DNA from: Methylobacterium sp. B4
GTDB lineage: Bacteria; Pseudomonadota; Alphaproteobacteria; Rhizobiales; Beijerinckiaceae
Direction: 5' to 3'
Assembly: GCF_003201865.1 (NCBI RefSeq)
Contig: NZ_QJJJ01000021.1
Location: 1-64,000 of the forward strand
DNA length: 64,000 nucleotides
The position numbers were made by a program, and so were the translations under genes. The first letter of the stretch is position 1, and every line of letters starts with the position of its first letter. Positions 17,972 through 27,184 of the stretch are shown here, piece by piece. A model generated the notes under the pieces. That model worked only from the letters and a program-made list of their open reading frames with translations, ran no database searches and was not told the DNA's origin.

Positions 17972-18400
17972 TCAGCCCGCGTTCGCGGCGAGCCAGCGCT
18001 CGGCCCCCGAGAGGTCGTATCCGTGGCGGGCTCCCAGCGCCGCCACCTCGTCCCGGCGCAGGCGGCCGGCGAGCACCTCGCCGATCGCCCAGAGGGTGAG
18101 GGAGCGCGTGCCGCTGCGGCAATGGGCGACGACGGGGCCCCGCGCGCCCTCGACCGCGGCGTGAAAACGCTCGACCGCCTCGCGGGTCAGGGTCGGGCCG
18201 GTCACCGGCAAGTCGAGATAGGCCAGACCCGCTTCCTCGGCCGCCGCCCGCTCGGCCGCGGCGCCGGGCTGGTCCGGCTCCTCCCCGTCGGGACGGTTGT
18301 TGATGAGGAGCGCCACGCCTTCCCGCCCGAGGGCGGCGATCTCCTCGAGGCTCGGCTGGCCGGCGACCGAGAAGGTCGGGTCGATGGGCGTCCGCTTCAT
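17972..18400 (-). CDS. DUF442 / TIGR01244 family phosphatase
   Basis: A 142-residue cysteine phosphatase-like protein with the P-loop HCRSGTR at residues 93-99 (catalytic Cys94, Arg99), as in dual-specificity phosphatases. The N-terminal SVAGQPSLEEI and LLINNRPDGE motifs are typical of DUF442, the domain fused to metallo-hydrolases in sulfide-oxidation (Blh) proteins. Here it stands alone, without the hydrolase half. The ATG at 18400 is favoured because homology starts there and GAGGG lies just upstream. It is not closely linked to any other gene, so its substrate is unknown. Confidence 0.8.
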   Translation of the reverse strand: MKRTPIDPTFSVAGQPSLEEIAALGREGVALLINNRPDGEEPDQPGAAAERAAAEEAGLAYLDLPVTGPTLTREAVERFHAAVEGARGPVVAHCRSGTRSLTLWAIGEVLAGRLRRDEVAALGARHGYDLSGAERWLAANAG

Positions 18401-18633
18401 GTCGCTGGCCCTCGGGTCTGCCGCGTGCCGGGTTCCGCCAGGGCGGCCGGCTTCCGGATGGGACGATAACGCGGGCCTTGGCGTAGCGCGCACCCTGCGC
18501 GGCGGCAAGGCGGGCCGGGCGTCCCGAAGGATTGCCCCGGCGCACGTGACGCGGCCGCGCCGGGGAGCCGCGACGCCCTCCGCCCGGTTTTCCTCGCGCC
18601 CCGCGGAGCCGGGCGGTTTCGTGGGAGGGGAAC

Positions 18634-18999
18634 GTGGTGGGGCGGCGCGCCCGGCGCTGGCGGGACGAGGATCCGGAGACCCACGGGCCGGCGCCCGCTT
18701 CCGTGCCGGTCTGCCCGCTCTGCGAGCGCCCGATTCCCCGGCACGCGCGCCAGAGCCTGCATCACCTCACGCCCAAGCTGAAGGGCGGGACCCACGGGGG
18801 GACGGTGCGGCTGCATCAGATCTGCCACTCGGCGATCCATGCCCGCTACAGCGAGGCCGAGATCGCCCGCCGGCTGGCACAGGTCGAGGCGCTGCGGGCC
18901 GACCCCGAGATCGCCCGCTTCCTGGCCTGGGTGCGCGACAAGCCCGACGACTTCCACGCCCCCACCCGCATGACCCGCGCCCGGCGCGACCGCCGCTGA
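18634..18999 (+). CDS. Small HNH endonuclease-like protein
   Basis: A 121-residue protein with a zinc-ribbon/HNH layout. CPLCERPIP gives one metal-binding CxxC, followed by LHHLTPKLKGG (catalytic HH) and RLHQICHSAIHARY. This is the pattern of short HNH-family proteins common in alphaproteobacteria, whose role is not established. Two adjacent GTG codons (18634, 18637) follow GGGAGGGG, so the exact start is uncertain by one codon. No restriction or phage genes are nearby, which argues against a role in defence. Confidence 0.75.
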   Translation: MVGRRARRWRDEDPETHGPAPASVPVCPLCERPIPRHARQSLHHLTPKLKGGTHGGTVRLHQICHSAIHARYSEAEIARRLAQVEALRADPEIARFLAWVRDKPDDFHAPTRMTRARRDRR

Positions 19000-19085
19000 C
19001 CGGCCCGACCGTCTTGTCCGGGCATTAACCGCGCCGCGAGGTTGCCGGCCCGCGCTCAACCCGACTTAACCCCCCGGCAGCGAGG

Positions 19086-20300
19086 ATGGCGGCTCGATTT
19101 CGCAGGCCCGAGCCCATGACCGCGCCCCAGACTGCGCTCCAGACCGCGCCCGCCTCCACGATGGCGGCCAGCCAGCCCCTCCGCCCGCGGCCCGAGGAGG
19201 CGGCCCGCCTCGCCTGGGTCGATGTCGCCAAGGGGCTGTGCATCATCCTCGTCGTGATGATGCACTCGACGCTCGGCACCGGAGAGGCGCTGGGCGGCGA
19301 GGGTTTCCTGCACACCGTCGTGGAATTCGCGCGCCCCTTCCGGATCCCGGATTTCTTCCTGCTCTCGGGGCTCTTCCTCGGCCGGGTGATCGACCGCGAC
19401 TGGCGCCTGTTCGCGGATCGCCGCGTGGTCCACTTCGCCTATTTCTACGTCCTGTGGGTGGTGATCCAGTCGCTGTTCAAGGCGGGCCCGATCGTCGCGG
19501 GCGCGGAGGGGGTGGGCGCCCAGTTCGCGGCCTTCGGCCTGCATCTGGCCGAGGCGCTGGTGGTCCCTTACTCGACGCTGTGGTTCGTCTACCTGCTCGC
19601 GGTCTTCTCGGTGGTGACGAAGCTTCTCCACCGCCGCGTGCCCGGGCTCGTGCTGCTGGCCGCCGCCGCGCTCCTGCAGATCCTGCCGACCAGCAGCTGG
19701 CCCTACCTGCTCGACGAGTTCTGCGAGCGCTACGTCTACTTCCTGGGCGGCTACCTCTTCGCCGAATGGATCTTCCGCTTCGCCGACCGGGTGCGCGGGG
19801 CGGTCGTTCCGGCGCTGGCGGGCCTCGCCCTGTGGGCGCTGCTGGAGGCCGTCTTCGTCTTCACGCCGACGGGCATCGAGGCCGTGCCGACACTCGCCCG
19901 CCTGCCGGTGGTGAGCCTCGGGCTCGGCACCGTGGGCGCGCTCGCCATCGTCGCCTTCGCCGCCCTGATGACCCGCGCGGGCGGGCCCGTGACCGCGGCC
20001 CTGCGCGCCTGCGGCGAGCGCTCCATCGTGATCTATCTCGGCTTCTTCCTGCCGATGGCGCTGACCCGCACGCTGATCGTCAAGTTCAACCTCGCGCTTC
20101 CCGATCACGCCCTCGGCGTCGGCCTCGCGAGCCTGATCGTGACCGTCGTGGCGGTCACGCTGCCGCTCGCCTTCGAGCGGTTGGTGCGCGGCACCCGGCT
20201 CGACGTCCTGTTCCGGCGCCCGGCCGCCTTCCACATCGCCCCCGCGCCGGCCCGGACCGGCTGCTTGCCGCCCGCGTCGGTCGCGCCCCGCGAGGCGTGA
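19086..20300 (+). CDS. Acyltransferase 3 family membrane protein
   Basis: A 404-residue integral membrane protein of the acyltransferase-3 family (OafA/OpgC-like), which transfers acyl or succinyl groups to surface glycans. The diagnostic start of the domain, WVDVAKGLCIILVVMMHS, is at about residues 44-61 with the conserved histidine. About ten hydrophobic segments follow, with DFFLLSGLFLGR as a typical second motif. The start may be the ATG at 19086 (GCGAGG too close) or 19116. No glycan genes adjoin it, so the acceptor is unknown. Confidence 0.85.
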   Translation: MAARFRRPEPMTAPQTALQTAPASTMAASQPLRPRPEEAARLAWVDVAKGLCIILVVMMHSTLGTGEALGGEGFLHTVVEFARPFRIPDFFLLSGLFLGRVIDRDWRLFADRRVVHFAYFYVLWVVIQSLFKAGPIVAGAEGVGAQFAAFGLHLAEALVVPYSTLWFVYLLAVFSVVTKLLHRRVPGLVLLAAAALLQILPTSSWPYLLDEFCERYVYFLGGYLFAEWIFRFADRVRGAVVPALAGLALWALLEAVFVFTPTGIEAVPTLARLPVVSLGLGTVGALAIVAFAALMTRAGGPVTAALRACGERSIVIYLGFFLPMALTRTLIVKFNLALPDHALGVGLASLIVTVVAVTLPLAFERLVRGTRLDVLFRRPAAFHIAPAPARTGCLPPASVAPREA

Positions 20301-20352
20301 GCCGCCGCAGGGGCTCAAGGCAGGTGCGGAGGACCGGCGCGGAGGCGAGGAC

Positions 20353-20378
20353 GGAACCTTCGCGCCCCGCCCGTCGCT
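20353..20378 (+). promoter_or_regulatory. Possible weak EcfG-type promoter before the DUF3606 gene
   Basis: GGAAC-N17-CGCT differs from the consensus by one base in the -10 box. It lies about 55 bases before the DUF3606 gene, a type of small protein often tied to general stress. This is suggestive only. Confidence 0.3.
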
Positions 20379-20432
20379 TCCCCCCGGCGCCCGCCGTCCC
20401 GTCGCGGGCGCGCTTCAGGAAGGGGCCGGCGC

Positions 20433-20648
20433 ATGGCGAACGAGGTGGCGAACGAGACGAGCGCGGCGAGCGGCGACCCCGCCGAGGTGGTCCTGCGCGA
20501 GCCCCGCGACCGCGCCTACTGGGCGCGCCGGTTCGAAGTGCCGGTGGAGCAGGTGCAGGCGGCGGTCGAGGCGGTCGGCTCCGATGCGGCGCGGGTCGCC
20601 GCCCATCTCGGCAAGCCCTGGCCCTACGACAAGAGTGGCATCGTCTGA
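20433..20648 (+). CDS. DUF3606 domain protein
   Basis: A 71-residue protein. Its core RDRAYWARRFEVPVEQVQAA-VEAVGSDAARVAAHLGK matches DUF3606, a short helical domain of unknown function widespread in Hyphomicrobiales and usually seen in stress-regulated small proteins. The ATG at 20433 has AAGGGG nine bases upstream. It converges on flbT with 27 bases between. Confidence 0.8.
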   Translation: MANEVANETSAASGDPAEVVLREPRDRAYWARRFEVPVEQVQAAVEAVGSDAARVAAHLGKPWPYDKSGIV

Positions 20649-20675
20649 GACGGCCCGGTAAGCGCGCGGCGCCGC

Positions 20676-21092
20676 TCAACCCTGCGGCGCGCCCTCGGCG
20701 GTGCTTTGCGCGAGATGGTCGAGGAGCTGGCGCTCGTAGGCGATCAGCTCGCGCCCGCGCTTGATCGCGCGGTGATACTGGCGCGCCGAGAGTTCGTCCT
20801 GGATCGCGAGGATGTAGGGCCCCATGCTCGGTGAGGCCTTCATGATCTCCGTGGCCTGGCGCACGAACAGATCCTCGGCCTCCGGCGGGTTGTCGGCGAG
20901 GTAGATGAACTGGAGCGTGACGCAGAGCCGCTTGGCGGCGGTGTCGGCCTCGCTCTCGGTGAGGATCTCGCTCTCGCGCAGGAACTTGCATTGGTTCTCG
21001 ATCACGAAGGTCGAGCGGCGGTCGCCGTTGCGGATCAGTGCGCCGTTGATGATCAGCCGTTCCTGAGGCTTGAGTTCGATGCGCAGCGCCAT
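20676..21092 (-). CDS. flbT: Flagellin post-transcriptional regulator FlbT
   Basis: A 138-residue FlbT. In Caulobacter, FlbT binds the 5' region of flagellin mRNA and promotes its decay until the hook is complete. Family motifs include LKPQERLIINGALIRNGDR, FLRESEILTE and a C-terminal REL-AYERQLLDHL stretch. It is divergent from the first flagellin gene with about 200 bases between, and that region holds a perfect inverted repeat. The usual partner FlaF is absent here and must lie elsewhere, if it exists. Confidence 0.93.
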   Translation of the reverse strand: MALRIELKPQERLIINGALIRNGDRRSTFVIENQCKFLRESEILTESEADTAAKRLCVTLQFIYLADNPPEAEDLFVRQATEIMKASPSMGPYILAIQDELSARQYHRAIKRGRELIAYERQLLDHLAQSTAEGAPQG

Positions 21093-21200
21093 GGTTACTG
21101 ATTCCTTGATTGGTCGAAACGGGGCAGCGGCCGTGAACTTCTCTTAACCATGATCGCGAAGCTTTGCGCGATGCTTGCGTTTGACGGGCGAAAGCAGCCC

Positions 21201-21217
21201 AATCCGACGATCGGATT
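21201..21217. promoter_or_regulatory. Perfect palindrome in the flbT-flagellin region
   Basis: AATCCGA-CGA-TCGGATT is a perfect 7-bp inverted repeat with a 3-base centre, 79 bases before the first flagellin ATG and 109 before flbT. It could form a hairpin in the flagellin leader, where FlbT would be expected to act, or serve as an operator. No counterpart is seen before the second flagellin. Confidence 0.45.
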
Positions 21218-21295
21218 AAGGTCTCGGCAAGGCGCGGGGTGGAGGGTCCGGGTGTCGCCAAAAGGGCGGCATCAAGACCCACAAGGATCGCCCCC

Positions 21296-22492
21296 ATGTC
21301 TTCCGGCATCACGCTTTCGGCCGCCACCCGTCAGAACCTGCTCTCGCTGCAGGACACCTCGGCCCTGACGGCCACCACCCAGAACCGCCTCGCCACCGGC
21401 CTCAAGGTTTCCTCCGCCCTCGACAACCCCGTCAACTTCTTCACCGCGCAGAACCTGTCGAACCGCTCGACCGATCTGGGCGGCCTGCTCGACGGCATCT
21501 CGAACGGCATCCAGGCGATCCAGGCGGCCAACCAGGGCATCACCTCGATCCAGAAGCTGATCGACTCGGCGAAGTCCACCGCCAACCAGGCGCTCTCGAC
21601 GCAGATCACCACGACCGGCACCGCGACGAGCGACTTTGCAGCCAGCACCTCGAGCACGACCTCGGTCAGCTTCTACGTCAACGGCACCAGCAAGACGGCG
21701 ACCATTGCCTCCAATTCCACGATCGACGCGGCCATCACCGAACTCAACACCCAGGCCGGCTCGACGATGTTCTCCAAGGACACGACCGGCAAGAAGATCG
21801 TGCTGAACGCCAGCGCTGCCGTGGAGTTCAAGGCCTCCACCGACCAGACCGCGCTGGGCTTTGCCGGTGGCTCGACCTCGACTGCGAACAAGTACGGTTC
21901 CAGCAACGATACCATCAGCGCCGGCACGGACCTGACCGTTTCGGGTGTCGATGCCCGTAAGAAGCTGGCCGAGCAGTACAACAGCCTGCTGACCCAGATC
22001 ACGCAGCTCGCCAAAGATTCGAGCTTCAACGGCACCAACCTGATCAGCAACGGTGATGCCTCGAACAAGCTGCACATCGCCTTCAACGAGAAGGACAGCT
22101 CGAACCTCGACGTGCAGGGGCAGGACCTGACCTCCGCCGGTCTCGACCTCGACTCGATCACCAGCAATTCGGGTGCGACCGTCGACGGCAAGGGCAACTT
22201 CCTGCTCGACGCCGGCATCAAGAGCACGCTGACCAGCCTGAGCTCGGCTTCGGATACCCTGCGCGCGGCGAGCTCGACGTTCGGCTCGAACCTCTCGGTG
22301 GTGCAGAACCGTCAGAGCTTCTCGAAGAACCTGATCAACGTGCTCGATACCGGCGCGGCGAACCTGACCAACGCCGACCTCAACCTCGAGGCGGCCAACT
22401 CCCAGGCGCTGTCGACCCGTCAGTCGCTGGGCATCTCGGCGCTGTCGCTCGCCAACCAGGCGCAGCAGAGCATCCTCCAGCTCCTGCGCTGA
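21296..22492 (+). CDS. fliC: Flagellin 1
   Basis: A 398-residue flagellin, polymerised outside the cell as the filament. The conserved N-terminal D0/D1 region (ATRQNLLSLQDTSALTATTQ, NRLATGLKVSSALDNP) and C-terminal D1/D0 helices (SRQ-type end: ALSTRQSLGISALSLANQAQ) flank a middle with NGTSKTATIA, which fits the flagellin-associated DUF1522 region. AAGGA lies eight bases before the ATG at 21296. A near-duplicate follows 183 bases downstream, and the gene has its own terminator-like hairpin, so the two are probably separate transcripts. Confidence 0.95.
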   Translation: MSSGITLSAATRQNLLSLQDTSALTATTQNRLATGLKVSSALDNPVNFFTAQNLSNRSTDLGGLLDGISNGIQAIQAANQGITSIQKLIDSAKSTANQALSTQITTTGTATSDFAASTSSTTSVSFYVNGTSKTATIASNSTIDAAITELNTQAGSTMFSKDTTGKKIVLNASAAVEFKASTDQTALGFAGGSTSTANKYGSSNDTISAGTDLTVSGVDARKKLAEQYNSLLTQITQLAKDSSFNGTNLISNGDASNKLHIAFNEKDSSNLDVQGQDLTSAGLDLDSITSNSGATVDGKGNFLLDAGIKSTLTSLSSASDTLRAASSTFGSNLSVVQNRQSFSKNLINVLDTGAANLTNADLNLEAANSQALSTRQSLGISALSLANQAQQSILQLLR

Positions 22493-22528
22493 TCGCGTCA
22501 GCTGAGACGTCGAACATCGGTGAATGAG

Positions 22529-22560
22529 ACGGCCGGGACCTTGTCCCGGCCGTTCTCTCG
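22529..22560 (+). terminator. Terminator after flagellin 1
   Basis: An 11-bp perfect stem (22529-22539 with 22543-22553) with loop CTT is followed by a T/C-rich tail. The T tract is broken, so strength is uncertain, but position and orientation fit. Confidence 0.7.
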
Positions 22561-22675
22561 TTCGAAAATCGAAGAATCTGAGATCAGGAAGGCATCGTTA
22601 ACGCTACGGCAACCGAATGCGTGGTGAATTAACCTTAATGCCGGGTCGGTATCGATCTGAACGGGGTTGTTACCC

Positions 22676-23869
22676 ATGTCTTCTAGTGTCACGCTTTCCG
22701 CCGCCACGCGCCAAAACCTGCTCTCGCTGCAGGACACCTCGGCCCTGACGGCGACCACCCAGAACCGTCTGGCGACGGGCCTGAAGGTCTCGTCGGCCCT
22801 CGACAACCCCGTCAACTTCTTCACCGCGCAATCCTTCAACAGCCGCTCGGGCGACCTCGGCTCGCTGCTCGACTCGATCTCCAACGGCATCCAGACGATC
22901 CAGGCGGCCAACCAGGGCATCACCTCGATCCAGAAGCTGATCGACTCGGCGAAATCGACTGCCAACCAAGCGCTCTCGACGCAGATCACCACGACCGGCA
23001 CCGCGGCCAACGACTTCACCTCCGCGACCAACGCCACCGTCACCTTCTACGTCAACGGCACGAGCAAGACGGCGACCATCGCCACGGGCGATACGATCGA
23101 CACGGCGATCGCGGCGCTGAACACGCAGGCCGGCTCGACGATGTTCTCGAAGGACACGACCGGCAAGAAGATCGTGCTGAACGCCAGCGCGGCAATCGAA
23201 TTCGCGACGACGGGCAGCCAGACGGCTCTCGGCTTCACCGCCGGGACCGGCTCCGCCACGGCCAACAAGTACGGCACCGGCAACACGGCCGCGAGCAACA
23301 GCGCCAACCTGACCATCTCGGGCGTGGAGACCCGCAACAAGCTGGCCGAGCAATACAACAGCCTGCTGATCCAGATCTCGCAACTCGCCAAGGATTCGAG
23401 CTTCAACGGCGTGAATCTGATCAGCAACGGCGATTCGTCGAACAAGCTGCATATCGCCTTCAACGAGCGCGACACCGCCAACCTCGACGTCCAGGGTCAG
23501 GACCTGACGGCCGACGGCCTCGATCTCGATCCCATCACCGGCAATTCCGGCTCGACGACGAACGGCCAGGGCAACTTCCTGCTCGACGTGGACATCAAGG
23601 GCACGCTGACGAGCCTGACCGGCGCCTCGGACACCCTGCGCACGGCGAGTTCGACCTTCGGCTCGAACCTCTCGGTGGTGCAGAACCGGCAGGACTTCAC
23701 CAAGCGGCTCGTGAACATCCTCGATACCGGCGCATCGAACCTGACCAACGCCGACCTCAACGAGGAGGCGGCCAATTCCCAGGCGCTGTCGACGCGCCAG
23801 TCGCTCGGCATCTCGGCGCTGTCGCTCGCCAACCAGGCGCAGCAGGGCATCCTCCAGCTCCTGCGCTGA
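22676..23869 (+). CDS. Flagellin 2
   Basis: A 397-residue flagellin closely related to the upstream copy. The first 50 and last 60 residues are almost the same, while residues about 120-260 differ more and carry several small insertions and substitutions. The ATG at 22676 gives the same MSS-VTLSAATRQ start; an upstream in-frame TTG would add three residues but has no support. A strong hairpin terminator follows. Two filament subunits in tandem suggest a mixed filament or alternate expression. Confidence 0.95.
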   Translation: MSSSVTLSAATRQNLLSLQDTSALTATTQNRLATGLKVSSALDNPVNFFTAQSFNSRSGDLGSLLDSISNGIQTIQAANQGITSIQKLIDSAKSTANQALSTQITTTGTAANDFTSATNATVTFYVNGTSKTATIATGDTIDTAIAALNTQAGSTMFSKDTTGKKIVLNASAAIEFATTGSQTALGFTAGTGSATANKYGTGNTAASNSANLTISGVETRNKLAEQYNSLLIQISQLAKDSSFNGVNLISNGDSSNKLHIAFNERDTANLDVQGQDLTADGLDLDPITGNSGSTTNGQGNFLLDVDIKGTLTSLTGASDTLRTASSTFGSNLSVVQNRQDFTKRLVNILDTGASNLTNADLNEEAANSQALSTRQSLGISALSLANQAQQGILQLLR

Positions 23870-23923
23870 GGCAGACGCCATCCGCGAGGCGGCCGGCCGC
23901 GCTGGCCGCCGCAGCCACGTCTC

Positions 23924-23958
23924 AAGGGGCGATCGCGCGAAGCGGTCGTCCCTTTTCG
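23924..23958 (+). terminator. Terminator after flagellin 2
   Basis: A 13-bp stem (23924-23936 with 23942-23954) with two G-T wobble pairs and a GCGAA loop is followed by TT. It lies 55 bases past the stop codon. Confidence 0.75.
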
Positions 23959-24109
23959 TCGTACGGGCCCGCGGCCGGACCCGACGGCGGCGCAGTCCGG
24001 CCCGTGGCGTCGGCGCGCGCGAGTCCATAAATCAGCCGCGTTGTGCGCCGCTTGATCGGCGTCGGCACGCCCTCCGCCGCGTCCCGTCCGGGATCCTCAG
24101 AATCGCTCG

Positions 24110-27100
24110 ATGAACGTCATCCTGATCAAGCTGTTCGCGACCGCGCTGACCCTCAGCCAGGTCACGACGCGGCCCGACGCGGTGCGGACCCAGTTCGACC
24201 CCGCCAAGGACGGCGGGGAGGTCGTGGCGATCCTGCGCGACGGCTGCGCCCACATGCGCAAGTCCTTCGACATCGAGGACATCAACCTCGACGAACTCAT
24301 CACCACGGCGATGGAGGATCCGAGTGCGGTGGCGGGCGACAGCGCGCCCAAGATTCTGCACGGGCTCGATCTCAACGAGTTGAACACGAGCTACAAGCAG
24401 TTCTGCAAGGGCGAGAACCCGGCTCAGTCGCCCTTCGATCCGGGCGCGGTGATCGCCTTCTACAACAACGCCGTGCGGGACCTGCCCTCGGCCGAGGCCC
24501 TGCGCGACATCCGGCTGCCCAGCGCCAGCCTGATCCTCGATTCCGCAGGCAAGCCCTATTCGGAGAGCTTCGAGGCCAATGGCCGGCGCCTCGTGGTGCC
24601 GATCGAGGGCGTGCCGGATCTCGTCCGACAAGCCTTCGTCGCGGCCGAGGACAAGCGCTTCTACCAGCACCGGGGCATCGACGAGCGCGGCGTGATCCGC
24701 GCCTTCGTCGGCAACCTCGCCTCGCCGGGGCGTCCGGCCGGCGGCTCGACCATCACGCAGCAGGTGGTGAAGAATCTCTCGGTGGGCGACGACGTCACCT
24801 ACGAGCGCAAGATCCGCGAGATGATCGTGGCCTCGCGCCTGGAGCGCCTCCAGACCAAGCCGCAGATCCTCGGGCTCTACCTCAACGGCATCTATCTCGG
24901 CCGCGGCGCCTACGGCATCGAGATGGCCGCGCGCTCGTGGTTCGGGAAGTCGGTGGGCGCCCTCACCCTGCCGGAAGCCGCCCTCCTCGCCGGGTTACCA
25001 AAGGGGCCGAACTATTACAGCCCCGACAAATACCCCGAGCGGGCGCGCGAGCGCCGCGCCTACGTGCTCAGCCGCATGAAGGAGGAGGGCGCGATCACCG
25101 AGGCGCAGATGAACGCGGCGCTCGCCTCGGATCTCGGCATCAAGCCGCCGGAGGCCGCGCGCCAGGATTCCGGCTTCTACCTCGTCGACCACGTGGCCCG
25201 CGAGGCGCGCACCTTTGCCGGGCTCGAATCGCTCACCAAGGCCTCCTACACCGTGCGCGCCACGGTGAATGCGGGCCTGCAGAGTGCGCTGGAAGGCGCG
25301 CTGCAGGAAGGGCTCTCGACCTACGAGCGCGGCATCGGCCGCGCCCGCTACGAGGGGCCGGAGCTGAACCTCGCCGAAGCCGTCAAGCGCATCGAGGCCG
25401 CCACCCCGGCACCCGAACCGGCCGCGGAAGCCGCGCCGGCGCCCAAGGGAACGAAGGGCGCCAAATCGGCCAAGGCCCCCGCCAAGCCGGCGGTCCAGCC
25501 CGCCTGGCAGCGCGCGCTTCTCTCGGCCCGGCCGCCGCTCTACGACGTGCGCTGGCCGCTCGCGGTGGTGCTCCAGACGGGCAAGAACGGAACGCGGGTC
25601 GGGCTGCCCGATGGCCGCGTCGCGAGCCTCGAACCCGGCCCCGGGCGCGGAAAGCTCCAGCTCTACGACGCCGTGCGGGTACGCCTGCGCGAGGGCAGGG
25701 GCAGCCCCCGCGCCGACCTGCGGGTGCGCCCGTCCGTACAGGGCGCGGCCATCGTGCTCGAGAACCGGACCGGCAAGATCCTGGCGATGAGCGGGGGCTT
25801 CTCCTACCCCCTGAGCCAGCTCAACCGGGTGACGCAGACCGTGCGCCAGCCGGGTTCGACCCTGAAGCCGCTGACCTATCTCGCCGCCCTGAACGCGGGG
25901 ATGCAGCCCAACACCCTGGTGATGGACGCGCCCGTCACGCTGCCGCCCATCGGCGGCATCGGCGATTCCTGGTCGCCGAAGAACTACGACGGCGGCGGCT
26001 CGGGCGCGACGACGATCCGGCGCGGCCTCGAATTCTCGAAGAACCTCGTCACCGCGCGCCTGCTCGAAGGCGGCATCGCGCCCAAGGCCCCCGCCAGCCT
26101 GCAGCGGGTCTGCGACATCGCGCTGGAGGCGCAGCTCTACGCCGAGTGCGAGCGCTACTACCCCTTCGTGCTCGGCGCGCAAGCCGTGCGGATGATCGAT
26201 CTGGCGAGCTTCTACGCCGCCATCGCCAACGAGGGCGCGCGCCCGAGCGCCTACGCGCTGGAGGCGATCGAGCGCGACGGCAAGCCGGTCTACAGCCGGC
26301 CCGACAAGGCGCCGGTGCGGATCGGCTCGGCCGACCGGGTCGCCTTCTACCAGCTCAAGACCATGCTCCAGGGCGTGACCCGGCACGGCACGGCCGCGGC
26401 GCTCTCGAACATCTCCGCTTACGTCGCGGGCAAGACCGGCACCTCGGAGAACGAGAACGACGCGTGGTTCGCCGGCTTCTCGAACGAGATCACCGTGGTG
26501 GTCTGGGCCGGCTACGACAACGCCGACGGCGTGCGCCGGACGCTCGGCCGCGGCCAGACCGGCGGCCACGTCTCGGTGCCGATCGCGCGAGCCATCTTCC
26601 AGGCCGCCTGGGCCAACGGCGTGCCGCGCACGCCGCTCGCGCCCCCGTCCCCGGAGGCGAAGGCGCTCATCGCCGACCTTCCGATCGAGCCCCGCAGCGG
26701 CCAGCGCGTGGCCGGCGGCGGCTTCATCGAGCATTTCCGCCTCAAGGACGGGCGCGTCGCCGACACGCAATACGCGCTGGTGCCGCGCGAGACGCTCTAC
26801 GCCATGCGCCCCGACGCCGAGGACGGCGACTATGCCAATTCCGAGGACGGGGCGGATGTTGCCGGCGACCTCTTCGGCAACCTGCCCGGCGGGCGCCGCG
26901 AGGGCACCGACCCCTTCGCCCAGCGGCGCGCCGAGCCGGATTCGGATCGGACCGCCGATCCCTGGGGTCTGCGCCGCGACCGCCGGGAGGAGCCGCAGGC
27001 CTGGCCCGGGCGCGACCGCTACGGGCAGGTCAACCCGGTGCCGTTCGGCTCGCCCTTCGACGACGACGGCGACCGGCGCACCCGCCAGCGCCGCCGCGAT

Positions 27101-27136
27101 CCCGACTACCTCTTCGGCGACGACCCGGGCTACTGA
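24110..27136 (+). CDS. Class A penicillin-binding protein (PBP1a-like)
   Basis: A 1008-residue bifunctional peptidoglycan synthase. The glycosyltransferase-51 domain shows EDKRFYQHRGID (about 180) and GGSTITQQVVKNL (about 211-223). The transpeptidase domain has the active serine in GSTLKP (about 583), the SKN motif and KTGTSENENDAWFAG (about 775). Unusual parts are about 140 residues before the GT domain in place of a short cytoplasmic tail, an Ala/Pro/Lys-rich insert near 425-465, and an Asp/Arg-rich tail after about 880. The short hydrophobic N-terminus is a weak anchor; ATG 24110 has no clear Shine-Dalgarno. A secreted protein gene follows 48 bases later. Confidence 0.9.
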   Translation: MNVILIKLFATALTLSQVTTRPDAVRTQFDPAKDGGEVVAILRDGCAHMRKSFDIEDINLDELITTAMEDPSAVAGDSAPKILHGLDLNELNTSYKQFCKGENPAQSPFDPGAVIAFYNNAVRDLPSAEALRDIRLPSASLILDSAGKPYSESFEANGRRLVVPIEGVPDLVRQAFVAAEDKRFYQHRGIDERGVIRAFVGNLASPGRPAGGSTITQQVVKNLSVGDDVTYERKIREMIVASRLERLQTKPQILGLYLNGIYLGRGAYGIEMAARSWFGKSVGALTLPEAALLAGLPKGPNYYSPDKYPERARERRAYVLSRMKEEGAITEAQMNAALASDLGIKPPEAARQDSGFYLVDHVAREARTFAGLESLTKASYTVRATVNAGLQSALEGALQEGLSTYERGIGRARYEGPELNLAEAVKRIEAATPAPEPAAEAAPAPKGTKGAKSAKAPAKPAVQPAWQRALLSARPPLYDVRWPLAVVLQTGKNGTRVGLPDGRVASLEPGPGRGKLQLYDAVRVRLREGRGSPRADLRVRPSVQGAAIVLENRTGKILAMSGGFSYPLSQLNRVTQTVRQPGSTLKPLTYLAALNAGMQPNTLVMDAPVTLPPIGGIGDSWSPKNYDGGGSGATTIRRGLEFSKNLVTARLLEGGIAPKAPASLQRVCDIALEAQLYAECERYYPFVLGAQAVRMIDLASFYAAIANEGARPSAYALEAIERDGKPVYSRPDKAPVRIGSADRVAFYQLKTMLQGVTRHGTAAALSNISAYVAGKTGTSENENDAWFAGFSNEITVVVWAGYDNADGVRRTLGRGQTGGHVSVPIARAIFQAAWANGVPRTPLAPPSPEAKALIADLPIEPRSGQRVAGGGFIEHFRLKDGRVADTQYALVPRETLYAMRPDAEDGDYANSEDGADVAGDLFGNLPGGRREGTDPFAQRRAEPDSDRTADPWGLRRDRREEPQAWPGRDRYGQVNPVPFGSPFDDDGDRRTRQRRRDPDYLFGDDPGY

Positions 27137-27184
27137 GCCCGCGCCCGTTCACGCCGTCCCCCATCGACGCATCCGAGGTCCGCT

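Noticed and set aside
18634..18999. Defence island based on the HNH and GIY-YIG genes
   Set aside because: Both are small stand-alone proteins about 30 kb apart, with no restriction, toxin, integrase or phage genes near either.
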